DNA of 64,000 bases from Liquidambar formosana (Eukaryota > Streptophyta > Magnoliopsida > Saxifragales > Altingiaceae): NCBI GenBank assembly GCA_039720395.1, contig CM077834.1, positions 5,724,607-5,788,606 on the forward strand, read 5' to 3'. The position numbers and the translations under genes were made by a program. This document shows positions 1-10,501 of this stretch, piece after piece. The notes below the pieces were generated by a model, which was not told where the DNA came from, did no database searches, and worked only from the letters and a program-made list of their open reading frames with translations. Position 1 is the first letter of the stretch, and every line of letters starts with the position of its first letter.

Positions 1-489
1 TCAATTTTACATGTCCCGCAGACCTTATAGTTAACTGTTATCTCGAATCATATTCTATGAGTTGGAGAGAATTTCAAACTGGTTCAATTTTTGTGTGTAT
101 TACTCCGAAGGGGTGCATTGGAATGTTTCCCCAGTATGACTGTTCAATGACATTTTGAGTTTGTGACTGGCTTAATGAATTATTGAAAGTCTCAACAGGG
201 TTTAGGAAATTCCTAGAGGAATTCTATTAACTTTCTATCTGTATGTTTTCAACCGATGGTGAGGTTCTCAGATAGCTTTTGTTTCTGTAATATATGAGCG
301 CACGTTTTTTGCTCTGATAACCATTTACTGCATCCACATTTAACTATAGTTATTATATTTTTATCAAAGGTTCGAGTTATTAATTCCTTCCCTCTTCATT
401 AGCCAAAGTAGGAAAAAAGAATAAATCCTTCCCCCTTATTTCCCCTATCCTTTTCTAATCATTGATTTTACTTTATTTTGCATATGCAG
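1..489 (+). other. Intron of the tryptophan synthase beta gene
   Basis: This stretch has no reading frame matching the TrpB protein and ends in a T-rich tract and AG at 488-489. I read it as the 3' part of the last intron, with the donor outside the window. Confidence 0.7.
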
Positions 490-665
490 CTTTCAAAAGA
501 CTGTCTCGACTAGAGGGCATAATCCCTGCTTTGGAGACATCACATGCACTGGCTTATTTGGAGCGTCTGTGCCCGACTCTCCCAAATGGAACTAGGGTTG
601 TCGTCAATTGCAGTGGCAGAGGGGATAAGGACGTCCAAACTGCAATTAAGTATATGGAAGTTTGA
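490..665 (+). CDS. TSB: Tryptophan synthase beta subunit, last exon (partial)
   Basis: This is the final coding exon of the beta subunit of tryptophan synthase, the PLP enzyme that joins indole (or indole from the alpha subunit) with serine to make tryptophan, normally in plastids. A pyrimidine-rich tract ending in gcatatgcag at 489 is the splice acceptor. The exon starts inside an Ala codon (phase 1 intron) and ends with TGA at 663-665. It encodes about 58 residues, including [17 protein letters not shown] and [18 protein letters not shown], which match the conserved C-terminal end of plant TrpB proteins; the SGRGDKD segment lies near the PLP phosphate site. The rest of the gene lies left of the window. 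The family and frame are clear. The number of upstream exons cannot be seen. Confidence 0.93.
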
Positions 666-2574
666 TGGTGGTGCTTTGTGCTGCCCTTCAAACAGTTTTT
701 CTTTTTTTTTTTGGCGGATTGACAGATTAATAATTTTATTAAATAGTCATGATTTTGAGTTAATCAAGGACTAGCAATACATGATTTTTATCCCTTTATA
801 TTCTTTATGATCAACTGCATAGGATTGATGCCACATCAGCCCTTTTTTTTTTTAGTGACAATGTACAGAAATGATCAGTCTAATACATGATTTCACTGAA
901 TCAACAAGATTGATGCCACATCAGTCTTAAAATTAGTTTTTCATTTTTCTTTTTGCTGCTAAGGCCTTAAATCAAGCTAGTAGCTATTCAGAGATGGGTC
1001 CAGAGGTCACAAGCTCTGTTCGCCCTTCCCAACAGACCCAACGTACTGTCTGGGTCAGGCGACGAGCCAGGACAAGCCAAGCAGCCCAGGCTCAAATTTT
1101 TCAGGCTCAGGTCAGGCCTCGTAGAACTTTGATAGGGCAACGGGTTCGGCCACTGATATTTCAATTGGGGTGGTTATTGCTAAAGGCACTTAAAGTTTAT
1201 TGGAAAACATCATTTTAAACAATTTTCTACCCTATACCATGTTTATGAATTATGAGGTACACATGAATTTTATGAATTATGAGGTACACATGAATTTTGG
1301 TATGTAGGAAGGGGTATTTAGCTTTGGGAAAAATGTTGGCAAATGAAAGAGAGGTGTTAAATATATAAAATTATCTCAAACTTTGAAGTAAAGGAGGTTG
1401 TCATTATAAGAGAAATAAAAGAACAAGTTTGTCATTTGGCTTGTCAAACAAGTATGGGAAACATCAAGATCCAACTTTGTCATTTTTCTAGCCTTTTCAA
1501 GTGACTTCTCCTAGTGAAATTCAACTTTTTTCATGAACGCACTTTACTGGAAAAGATACTCTTTTTTTTTTCATTTTTTCTGGGAAATTATATTCATTTG
1601 GGTGACTGTTAGGCTCAAACCTAAGACCTGAGCACATATCTAAAGTGAACTGGTCTTTAGATTAGGCAATAGACTGTGGTGAGAGTTAGAAGTCTCAAAT
1701 TCAAATTAATTCCATCTTGATTATGTTCTCAATTTCTCAAATTAGTTCCTATGCAGATGACTATTATTTACATAGATGAATATTTTTCCCTTACGATGTG
1801 GTGTGTGGTGAGCAAAACCTTGCGGTGGTTTGGTCTTGACTGGTTTTCTTTTGCCCCAAATTCTGCTTAACGTGTTCTAGAACTTGAGGGAGAAGCCTCC
1901 CTCATGTTCGTTCTACATTGTAACGATGTTTTGTTCGATTGTTACCACATGCATATGATCTTTACAGGGGTCACAGCTATGTTAATTCAGTAGTATGGTT
2001 CTCGAAGTCTTTTTAAATTATTAATATTACTTGAAAGCAACCTGAGCATAAAAACCAGTAGCAAGGATTTTCCAAACTGGTCATTCCTATTTGGTAATAA
2101 CATGATTATGATAGTAACATTTTCCCATTTTCTAAAAGACAGCTGAGAAAACAAAGGAAATGACATTTTGAATTTAAATGCCATTGCATATATAAAATTG
2201 TTTTTTTTTTTTTTTTTTGGTGGTTTATTAACTTATTTATTAAGAATAGGTGAAAGACCGAAAGGTAGTCACATTCTTAAATTTAAATTTATATCAACTT
2301 GATGCGTTCTCAATTTCTCATACTAATTAATTCATGTATATATATTTGTCACTTAGATGAATATTTTTTACTAAGTGTGGTGAGCAAATAATTTAGGGAA
2401 CAAACCAATTCATTCCTCCCTAGTTTTCAATTCTTGAATTCTTGTTCTTTGGTTGAGATCGAGTTCGATGGAAATTTCTAAATATTCACTGACCTTGACC
2501 TTGACGTTGTTTTACATATGAGAAAAGCTACAATAAGGGTGCCCTCATGGGTGTATTGATGGGTTCCTCTTATG
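666..2574. other. 3' flank and intergenic DNA with diverged repeats
   Basis: The 3' untranslated region of the tryptophan synthase gene should start here. A GC-rich patch at 994-1150 gives a short Arg/Gln-rich frame that I do not consider coding. Two related diverged repeat copies lie near 1600-1820 and 2210-2395. Both contain a TTCTCAATTTCTCA motif followed by GATGAATATTTTT and GTGGTGAGCAAA, so they are probably old transposon pieces. No convincing gene is seen. Confidence 0.5.
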
Positions 2575-3885
2575 TTAGTGATAGGGTTGCAACTTGAATA
2601 GGTTGAGCCCGCTCAATCCAAACCTAACCCGGCCAATGGACAAGCTTGCGCAATAGTTTTTCATACATTAGGTTGGGCTTAGGTTGAGAAATCTCAACTC
2701 GATTTCAATTCAGGTTGGGCATGGGCAGAGGGATCGGGCAACCCAAACCCAACCCGAACCCGACCTATATAATATATATATTTTAAATATATTAAATAGT
2801 GTCTTTTAACATGGTTGCTTATATACTCCATTATATATATGTTAATGTTTTGAATTTCTTAAGTGTTATTTAATTATTTTGATGCTTTCATTTTCTTGTT
2901 TTTTGGGCAAAAATTATTTTTTGAATTGACGTGAATTCTAGGAAAACTTAGATGATTGAGAATTGTGTGCATATATTAAGATGATTTCCTTTTTCTTTTT
3001 TCAAAAAAGAATGTTCTCTAAATTTTTTTTTTAAAAGGGCAACCTGTGTGCTTAACCTAACCTAAACTCGTTCAACTTGGCCTCACCTCATTGAACCAGT
3101 ACCCAAACCTAGTCTGTCCAATCCAAGCACGGGTTAAGCATGAAAGATTTTTCTCGTACTGAAGCAGAAGTAAAAATTAAATATCAAAACAATTTTTGAA
3201 TGAGAAAAACCATAAACCCTTGATCACCTTCATGGTCTATGCATGATATACAAACCTTAATCTATCAAGAGGGATTAGGGATACTTACATATGGTCCTTA
3301 AGACGCAAAATGTTCAAGCTCCAAACGTATGAAAGCCTCCAAGAGTATCCACACCAAGCTTTTGTACTCAAGGGATTTTCTCTCTACTTTCTTTCAAGTC
3401 TCAACTATAGAGAAGTCTCTAAAAGAAAAGAACGTACGTATAGATAAAATATAGGGCTGCCAACCAACCTTATCAAATATATTTGAGAAGATATGTGCTA
3501 GCATATCTTTATCTCATATTCAAAATATTGGCCAGCCATGTGGGAAATTATCCCTTTAAATTTGTTATACAATTATCTAATAATTGTACTTTTAACCCTA
3601 TCAATAACATTTATTACATAGGTTGTCAAATTAAACATTTAATTTGATATTTGCCCATTTTATAAATCCCTAAATGCCCTTAAGCTTATAGGTGTGTGAT
3701 GTCTTGGGTTCATGCCTATCTAGTAGTAGGATTGGGCATTCATAATACCCTAATGGAACATCTTCTATCTAAATGGGTTCAAATGGAACTCTTTCCAATT
3801 ACTTGAAAAACATTAATGTTATTAGGTCCCTACTAGTCATGAGTGATATCTAGCAATATATCATGACGCAACCTAGATAGAGTGA

Positions 3886-3887
<2 letters not shown>

Positions 3888-3970
<83 letters not shown>

Positions 3971-3994
3971 CACATACACACATATATATATATA
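3888..3994. repeat. Compound (AT)n(CA)n(TA)n microsatellite
   Basis: About 100 bp of alternating AT, CA and TA dinucleotides in several blocks, inside the putative large element. Confidence 0.95.
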
Positions 3995-4461
3995 GTGAAC
4001 CCTTTAGCTACAGTTAAATGCAATTCAATCCCTCTACCAACTAATGCCCCAATTAAGTTAATAGGGTATGGAAGTTTGTCAAACCCCTAACTCAATCCTA
4101 TGAATCCATCTTGATATCTACTCATGATGGCGCACTTAAGAAAACCTTTTCTCGAGTCACCCTTGCTTTGGCCAAAGACTTAAATGAGTCATATCCAAGA
4201 AGATAGCATAGGGCATTCCCTCTCTTTACTGAGAGTGATAGATCCCTTATTGTACACTCACATACCTCCATACATGACTTACTAGGGCCAATGAATACAT
4301 TTGTAAGTTAATGGTTAGAACCCACACTCTGCATCATTAAACTCTAACAACCCATACACAAGATATCAATAGTGCCTTAGGTCAAAGGATTAATTACATC
4401 ACTATAACTAGGAGATGTTATTTGACATGTAGTAAAACTCTATATAGCATACTCTAATGTT

Positions 4462-5642
4462 GGATCCGGATTTGCTGCAGTTGGAGTGGTTTTACTGCAC
4501 CATGCAGTAGTCGTTGGATGTGCTCCACGTGGCAAGTAGGAAGAACCAATGGTTGGGCTTCAAAACGCACCAAACCAGGTCATTGAAACCAACCCACCGT
4601 ACTCTCTCTCTTCGTTTCCTCTCTGCCTCAATCTCCCCATGGCTGCTAGCGTCAATCTCAACCATGGCAGATCTAAGGAAACCCTCTCTCTCCCTACCCA
4701 AACCCCCAGCCCATTTCTCCCTCTAAACCCACGATGGCCATGGCAAATCTGAGATCTCGGCCATTAACTCTTCATCGTTGGAAACCCCCATCCCACCCTC
4801 CCTGTGCACCCACGATGCTGATAGACCCAAACCCCGACATCCAAAACTTCGAGCTTCAGATCCACCGAAAAAAAAAAGAAGGAAAAACAGAAGAGGAGAA
4901 GAAGAAGAAGCATCAAGAGGAAGGAATATAAAATAAAATTAAAAAAAAAAAGAAAAAGAAAAAGAAAAAGAGAGAGAAGAAGATGAAGCAACAGCACAGG
5001 TCTGGATGGGTTGCCTCACTGCCTCTCCTTCTTCTTCTTCTTCTTCTTCTTTGATTTTTTTTTTTTTTTTTTGGTAATTTGGTTACAATCAATTTGGGGG
5101 TCTTGATCTTAAAGAAAAAAAGAAAAAGGAAAGATAGAAGCCATGGCCATGGCTTTCACGGTCGCCGGGCATGGGTATGGAGTTCTGGGCAAGATGGGCG
5201 CATAAAGCTCTCTGGCATGTTATGGAGAATCAGATCTCCTCTTTTTTTTCTTTTTCTTTTTTCTTTTTTTTCACATTGAGAGGGCCATGGTCATGGCCAT
5301 GGCTTTCATGGTCGCCGGCCATGGCCATGGCTTTCATGTCGCCGGCCATGGCTTTTACACTGTCGTGACTCTTGATCTCTCCCTTTACCTCCCGTCGGCG
5401 CCGGTAACCGTGAAAACGCTACTAGTGAGTGGTGTACTGCAGCAGAGGGGATGTCGAACACGCCGTGAGGCAAGTGGCGCCGGTGAGTTCGCCAGAGATC
5501 GTTCCAACTGTGGCCCCTTAAACAACCTGGTTTGGTGGTTTTGAAACCCAGCTGTTGGATCTTCCCACTTGTCATGTGGAGCACATCCAACGACTACTAC
5601 ATGGTGCACTAAAACCACCCCAACTGCAACAAATCCAAATCC
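4462..5642. mobile_element. Non-autonomous Mutator-like element with long TIRs
   Basis: The element is bounded by a perfect 10-bp direct repeat, CTCTAATGTT, at 4452-4461 and 5643-5652, a length typical of Mutator-like target duplications. Its ends are inverted repeats of about 120 bp that start GGATCCGGATTTGCTGCAG on the left and GGATTTGGATTTGTTGCAG on the right (complement), roughly 80-85% identical by eye. The short frames at 4514 (+) and 5590 (-) both begin MDVLH because they are the two TIRs read outward, not genes. The interior is unusual: a purine-rich tract, then a GC-rich block with repeated CCATGGCCATGG and GTCGCCGG units near 5140-5165 and 5285-5352. No transposase is present. Captured gene sequence (a Pack-MULE) is possible but not shown. 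Confidence 0.85.
5141..5352. repeat. CCATGG/GTCGCCGG short repeats inside the MULE
   Basis: A unit of roughly 35 bp (CCATGGCCATGGCTTTCA followed by GTCGCCGG) appears once near 5141 and about twice at 5285-5352, separated by a pyrimidine-rich tract. It is GC-rich compared with everything around it. Confidence 0.7.
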
Positions 5643-6539
5643 CTCTAATGTTGGTCACGTTCAGTGAACTTGTTCTCTAACAAGCACCCACAGGTTTGCT
5701 TTAGTGTTCTACAAAAATGGTTCGAGACTAGCCATCCTCCTCATCAAGCAAACATAACCTATGCTAACTTAATTTGGTTCATCAATGCCCAGTTGATAAA
5801 CCTACAGCTAGGAACCTTTTAGAATTAATGTATAGAGAAGAATGAGTCTCTTATCTCAACTCTTTAAGATATCATTCCCTCTATAATTATCTTATGGACT
5901 CATCATGCAAACCCAAATAAGCATGATAATAAAACTTGCCCTTTTATTGATTAATAGTAATAAATGAAATAAACATTGTTCATATGTCCTAAAAATTACA
6001 TTAAATTATTGGATTTTGGGCACCTATCTAACAAAGCATGGGCTGAGAAACCTCAACTCAAAGAACGGGTTGGGTTGGGATTGGGTTGAAGGTTTTATAT
6101 TTAGGGTTGAGCCTGATAAGGTTGAAGCTAGGAAACTACCCCAGGTGAAGCAACTTATTACAACTTACTACATTTTAGGGATCACTTTTCAACTTAATAC
6201 CATATAAAGATAATATTTGTCAACTTATGACAAATAGATTGTATTTGTATTTCAAAATGACTATTAATTTCCTTTATTTGGTATTAAATTGGGAAGTAGT
6301 CATCAAAAGGGCAAAATATTAAGAATTTTTTTTATTTTTATTTTTTTGGAATTTTTAGGTGGTGCGTTTGCCTCACGCCCTCGCCTGCTAAGGTGCTGGC
6401 TTAGCCCTGGAGCCTGGGATGATCTTTCAACCCACCCAAGTTGCAGCCCTAATTAGTGATATCGTATGAATCCAAACATGCACTACGATTAATTAGAGAA
6501 GCCAGGGGAGGGGGTTCTAGTGTTCTACATATAAAATTT

Positions 6540-6754
6540 GGGTTTTCTTGTCGTGTGCCCTAAAGGCACATGTTAATATGCAATTAATGATTGAATCATT
6601 GCATGGAAAAATGTGTTTGCACAGTTTTCTAAGTATTTGCACTTTTCCAAGCAACTTTCGTCATTCTCTATACATTTTCATCATTTCTCATATAATGATT
6701 GGGTCATTAATTGCAGTTTAACATATGTCTTAAGGGTACGCATTAAGAAAACCC
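6540..6754. mobile_element. Hairpin MITE, copy 1 of a tandem pair
   Basis: The left arm begins GGGTTTTCTTGTCGTGTGCC. The right arm, read on the other strand, begins GGGTTTTCTTAATGCGTACC and continues with the same words (ATGTTAA, CAATTAATGA, ATCATT). The whole 215 bp can fold into one long hairpin. No target duplication was identified. The flanks of this copy and the next are also similar, so the repeated unit is about 335 bp. Confidence 0.75.
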
Positions 6755-6872
6755 GTAAAATTATGATAAAATGCAACAGTTTAGTCACGTGCGCTCGTTA
6801 AATATTGAAATTTTCTCTCACTTGATTATATTTAACATAGGGATGGGGTTTTAGTGTTTTACATATAAAATT

Positions 6873-7088
6873 AGGGTTTTCTTAACATGTGCCCTAACGG
6901 CACATGTTAATCTGTAATTAATGATCGAATTATTACATGAAGAAATGTGTTTGCATAGTTTTTGAAGTATTTTCATTTTTCCAAGCAACTTTCGTCATTC
7001 TCTATGCATTTTCATCATTTTTCATGTAATGATTGGATCATTAATTACAGTTTAACATGTGCCCTTAGGGTGCACATTAAGAAAGCCC
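6873..7088. mobile_element. Hairpin MITE, copy 2 of a tandem pair
   Basis: This is a direct repeat of the 6540-6754 element with the same hairpin design. Arms start GGGTTTTCTTAACATGTGCC and end in AAGAAAGCCC. The flanks TTTAGTGTTTTACATATAAA and GTTTAGTCACGTG.GCTCG are shared with copy 1, so the pair arose by tandem duplication rather than by two insertions. Confidence 0.75.
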
Positions 7089-7289
7089 ATAAAATTACCA
7101 TAAGATGCAATAGTTTAGTCACGTGTGCTCGTTAAATATTGACATTTTCTCTCACTCGATTGTACTTGACTATTGTTGAATTTATACTAGTACAATAGAC
7201 TTCAAGTGATAAATATAATCACATGGTGTCTTATATTTCATGCTTGAAATTGTTTTTTAAAAAAAAATTTAAAAAAAAACCTTTTTTTT

Positions 7290-7314
7290 GGGGGGGGGGG
7301 GGGGGGGGGGGGGG
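7290..7314. repeat. Poly-G run (25 nt)
   Basis: An uninterrupted run of G follows A- and T-rich homopolymers. Its length is likely unreliable in any assembly. Confidence 0.95.
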
Positions 7315-7839
7315 CTACAAGATTGGGATGAAGAATAGTCACAGAACTATACATTGGCATAATTAAATAGAGCAGATGAAATAGCAAATAAAATTGATAG
7401 ACATGTCATGCACCAAAAGTCTAGGTAAAAAAAAAAGAAAAAAATCTCTTATGAGGTTTGGGAACTATATATATATATATATATATATATGAATCCTTTT
7501 ATTATAAAGTACACTTAATACAAAGTTGTACACTTCAAAACTCTTACCCTGTGACTCGTATTTTGTAAAACCAATCTTTGGATTAAATTTGATTCATATG
7601 TAGGTCATGCCAAAAAATCAAGTTGATCCGAGTTTAAAATTTACTTGATCTATAAATGTCAATAAATGAACGATTGTTATCAATTAAAAATGCAAATTTT
7701 GGATTGAATAGCAATCAGTTTCGGAAAAACTTGATTTTTGACGTGGATCGTCTATATGAGAGGGCTATCTAATCCATTGGTTGGTTTCACAAATCATGAG
7801 TTGTAAATGAGAGTTTTGGGGTGCATTTGATATTAAAAG

Positions 7840-7841
<2 letters not shown>

Positions 7842-7894
<53 letters not shown>
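7842..7894. repeat. (CT)n(TA)n microsatellite
   Basis: CT dinucleotides run into TA dinucleotides, immediately left of the MITE-like copy at 7912. Confidence 0.95.
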
Positions 7895-7911
7895 CACGGT
7901 TATGTTCCCAT

Positions 7912-8075
7912 CAGCACGTATTGATATAAGTTATATCAGTACCATGCATTGAGAGTTGTACCCTTTGCATTGGTCCAATGTACCTCATATCTCATTAATG
8001 CACAAGGTATAACTCCCAATGTAGGTATTGATATAACTTATAAGTTATATCAGCACGTGCTTACCTGATCATCAT
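7912..8075. mobile_element. Short MITE-like repeat, copy 1
   Basis: The ends read GCACGTATTGATATAAGTTA and, on the opposite strand, GCACGTGCTGATATAACTTA, giving an imperfect inverted repeat of about 20 bp. A second diverged copy lies at 8665-8822. Both are followed by the phrase TGATCATCATCCTATAT. Confidence 0.6.
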
Positions 8076-8664
8076 CCTATATCTATATATATATAGGGTT
8101 GTTCAAAGTGTGAGATATCCTGTACTATCCTGTTTGATTATGATCATTTGTAAATGATACACGCGCATTCACGCTCACGTGCATGTCACTTACAAACGAT
8201 TGTGATCATACGAGATATTCAAGATATTCCGCTCATGATTACAGCTGTATTTATATATATAGTTAATAGGGATGCCAAGAGAGCTTTAGGTGGGGCCTCC
8301 GCCAAGCCTCAAGATTTGTAAATTTTTATACCATTATTCTATCACATCTATTAAGGCTACCTTTAATTTAGAGTTTTGGAGAGCCAAAATATAATAAAAG
8401 AAAAGAGAATTGTCAAAATATTCATTATAAATCTCACCTTAAAAATATATGAATAATAAATCTTCATATAGATGAAAAGATATGTGTTATATGTAAAAGA
8501 AATGCCAAATTTAGCGAAATATTTTTTTTTATGTAGTATACATTAGAAATGCAACTTCTGGTGTTCTCTTATTCACATGAAAACAATTGTAGTCAGCATA
8601 CTATTTTAACGAAATTCGCCTCACCTCAATCAAATTCCTGGCTTTGTCCTTGTATATAGTCTCG

Positions 8665-8822
8665 ATTAAGTTAGTACGTGTTGATATAAATTATACCAGT
8701 AAAATGCATTGGGAATTGTGCCCATGCATTGGCCTAACGTATCCCATAATCCAAAAATGCACAAAGTATAACCCCTAATGCGGGTGTTGATATAAGTTAT
8801 ATTAGCACATATGTGCTCACTT
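8665..8822. mobile_element. Short MITE-like repeat, copy 2
   Basis: A diverged direct copy of 7912-8075, sharing ATGCATTGRGARTTGTRCCC, AATGCACAARGTATAAC and the TGATATAAGTTAT ends. No coding content. Confidence 0.6.
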
Positions 8823-9562
8823 GATCATCATCCTATATTTTATATGTATTTTTTTTTTTAAAAGTCAAATTCTTAGAGCCGATAATTTTATGGGAGAGAG
8901 AGAGAAGCTGCTAAAAATCAAATTTAATCAAATTTTCTGGACGCCTATGGTCACGACCCATCTTCAAATGCTTTTATCCTAAACCAAGCAAGAAAATCTG
9001 AGAATGAATTTGAAGATCCCCATAATTCTAATTTCCAACACACTTTCATGTGTCTGTGGCATTACAACTCTTTCATGTGAAGAAGCACCCTGATATGCCT
9101 TCCTTCTCCTCACTTGTGCTTGTAATTCTTACTTTGAGATACATGATCCCTCTCATGATAAACACCTTGATATTGTTCTTATATAGCAATGGGCTAAGGA
9201 GCCGTCCATGGCTTCAGTTGAACGATCTGACGGAAATTTCTTCTACAATTGTAGCTTTTCAGGTGGGTCTCTGAGAAGAAGGCTTTATCTTAATCTTTGC
9301 TAGTATCTGTAGCAGGAGCCTTAATTGCTTTGTTTGTGAATTGGGGGAACAATTTTGGCGTGGTGGTAATGTCTTCTCACTGTAGAGGTTATTATCGGCT
9401 GCATTTGCTTCTCTGCAACTCAAATTCTTGCAGCGGTTTGCTAGATCTTTCTTGTTTATCAATACTCCAACAATCAATCACTTGCCCATCACTTCGAAGG
9501 ATTTTATTTATTTATTTATTTATTTTTGGGATATGAGAATGAATCCCCTCATCCGGTCTTCC

Positions 9563-9644
9563 ACGACTTCAGAATCGATACTTACTGCCGTTAACAGAGA
9601 AAGACGACTTCAGAATCGATACCTACTGCCGTTAACGGAGAAAG
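9563..9644. repeat. 41-bp tandem duplication
   Basis: Two adjacent copies, 9563-9603 and 9604-9644, differ at two positions (Y in GATACYTACTGCC and R in GTTAACRGAG). They are relatively GC-rich for the region. Confidence 0.9.
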
Positions 9645-10501
9645 ACAGAGAGGCAAACCCTGGATGTGTGCACCGGCCCCACATCAATAATTATCCAAAC
9701 ATTGGAATCAATGGGAATGGAAATAGAATTCCCATTCCTACACATCTATTTTCCCATTTTCCACATTTAACCTAGGGTTTAAATCTAAATCCTGTCTTCT
9801 ATAAAAAATAAACAGACAAATTAAAAAAAGAAAAAGGGTCGATAGGCTTTTATTGCTGTGGGGGGTGTTAGTTGGAAAAATAAATAAATAAATAAGAAAA
9901 ATGAAAGGGTAGAATGGACGCCAAGAGGCAGAGTTGACAGGAGGAATCTGTTCCTTCAAAACACAAGGAGGCATTTCCATGCAAACGTCGCATGAAGAAA
10001 GCGATGCTTCAGGGTTGATACCAAAGCCACTTTTCTGCCATGACAAGGACCTTTCAGCATTTTAATGCCATTTTCAGTGTACACCATCATCCCACCATTC
10101 CCACCAAATCCATTGTCAATTATTTTTAAGTACTCTAATAATCTAATGAGAAATGCAAAAACATCGCAATGTTCATATTAATATGACGTATCACAACGTT
10201 CATATTTTTGTTATTATGGTGCCTCAAAACAGACAAGGTTCCACACATGGTCCTTGTTTATTAAAACACTTCTCTCTTCTCAAAACATCATTCAAGGAAA
10301 AAATAAAATAAAATAAATAAAATCTGACTACTCACCTGTATAATAGTAATAGTAATGTTCTTTGCAAGACATTATTTTTATCTACAACAAGAAATGCTGC
10401 CGGTCCACGCGAGAAGATCCGCACCTCTACCCTCTCCACGTCATTACCTCTCATCATTTTATGTCACATGATGAATCAAAATTCCTTGACCCCCAGCTTT
10501 C

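Larger units (their letters stand above)
2583..6452. mobile_element. Possible hAT-like element with a nested Mutator-like insertion
   Basis: The left edge reads AGGGTTGCAACTTG, and the right edge at 6439-6450 is its near-complement (CAAGTTGCAGCCCT). The 8-bp word TTAGTGAT directly precedes the left edge (2575-2582) and recurs 2 bp past the right inverted repeat (6453-6460), as a hAT target duplication would. Both ends contain degenerate CCCAACC/GGGTTGG-rich sequence and a GGTTGAGAAAYCTCAACTC-like palindrome. The body has no transposase frame. It contains a long microsatellite and the separate insertion at 4462-5642. The 2-bp offset and the low complexity of the ends make this uncertain. Confidence 0.4.
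7095..10380. other. Intergenic repeats and unassigned sequence
   Basis: Apart from the microsatellites and the MITE pair listed separately, I see no supportable gene. Short frames around 9050-9540 (for example 74 codons from 9050, hydrophobic, and 79 codons from 9297) match no family I recognise, and stops interrupt every longer path. A 41-bp unit, starting ACGACTTCAGAATCGATAC, is tandemly duplicated at 9563-9603 and 9604-9644. Confidence 0.5.

Noticed and set aside
994..1218. Arg/Gln-rich 74-codon frame as a basic protein
   Set aside because: It lies in a GC-rich degenerate repeat 3' of the tryptophan synthase gene, with internal repetition and no domain.
2590..3150. CCCAACC/GGGTTGG-rich words as interstitial telomere sequence
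   Set aside because: The words are degenerate, do not match the plant TTTAGGG unit, and fit subterminal repeats of hAT-like elements seen at 16101-16785.
4764..4997. Leu/Phe-rich 77-codon minus-strand frame as a membrane peptide
   Set aside because: It is the translation of a GA-rich tract inside the Mutator-like element.
4514..5590. Short frames starting MDVLH on both strands as a small gene pair
   Set aside because: They are the two inverted terminal repeats of the Mutator-like element read outward. The similarity is repeat-derived.
9050..9540. Hydrophobic frames as a small membrane protein gene
   Set aside because: No recognisable family, stops in every longer path and no plausible splice-linked exons. 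I could not exclude a decayed gene, so it is only mentioned as unassigned.
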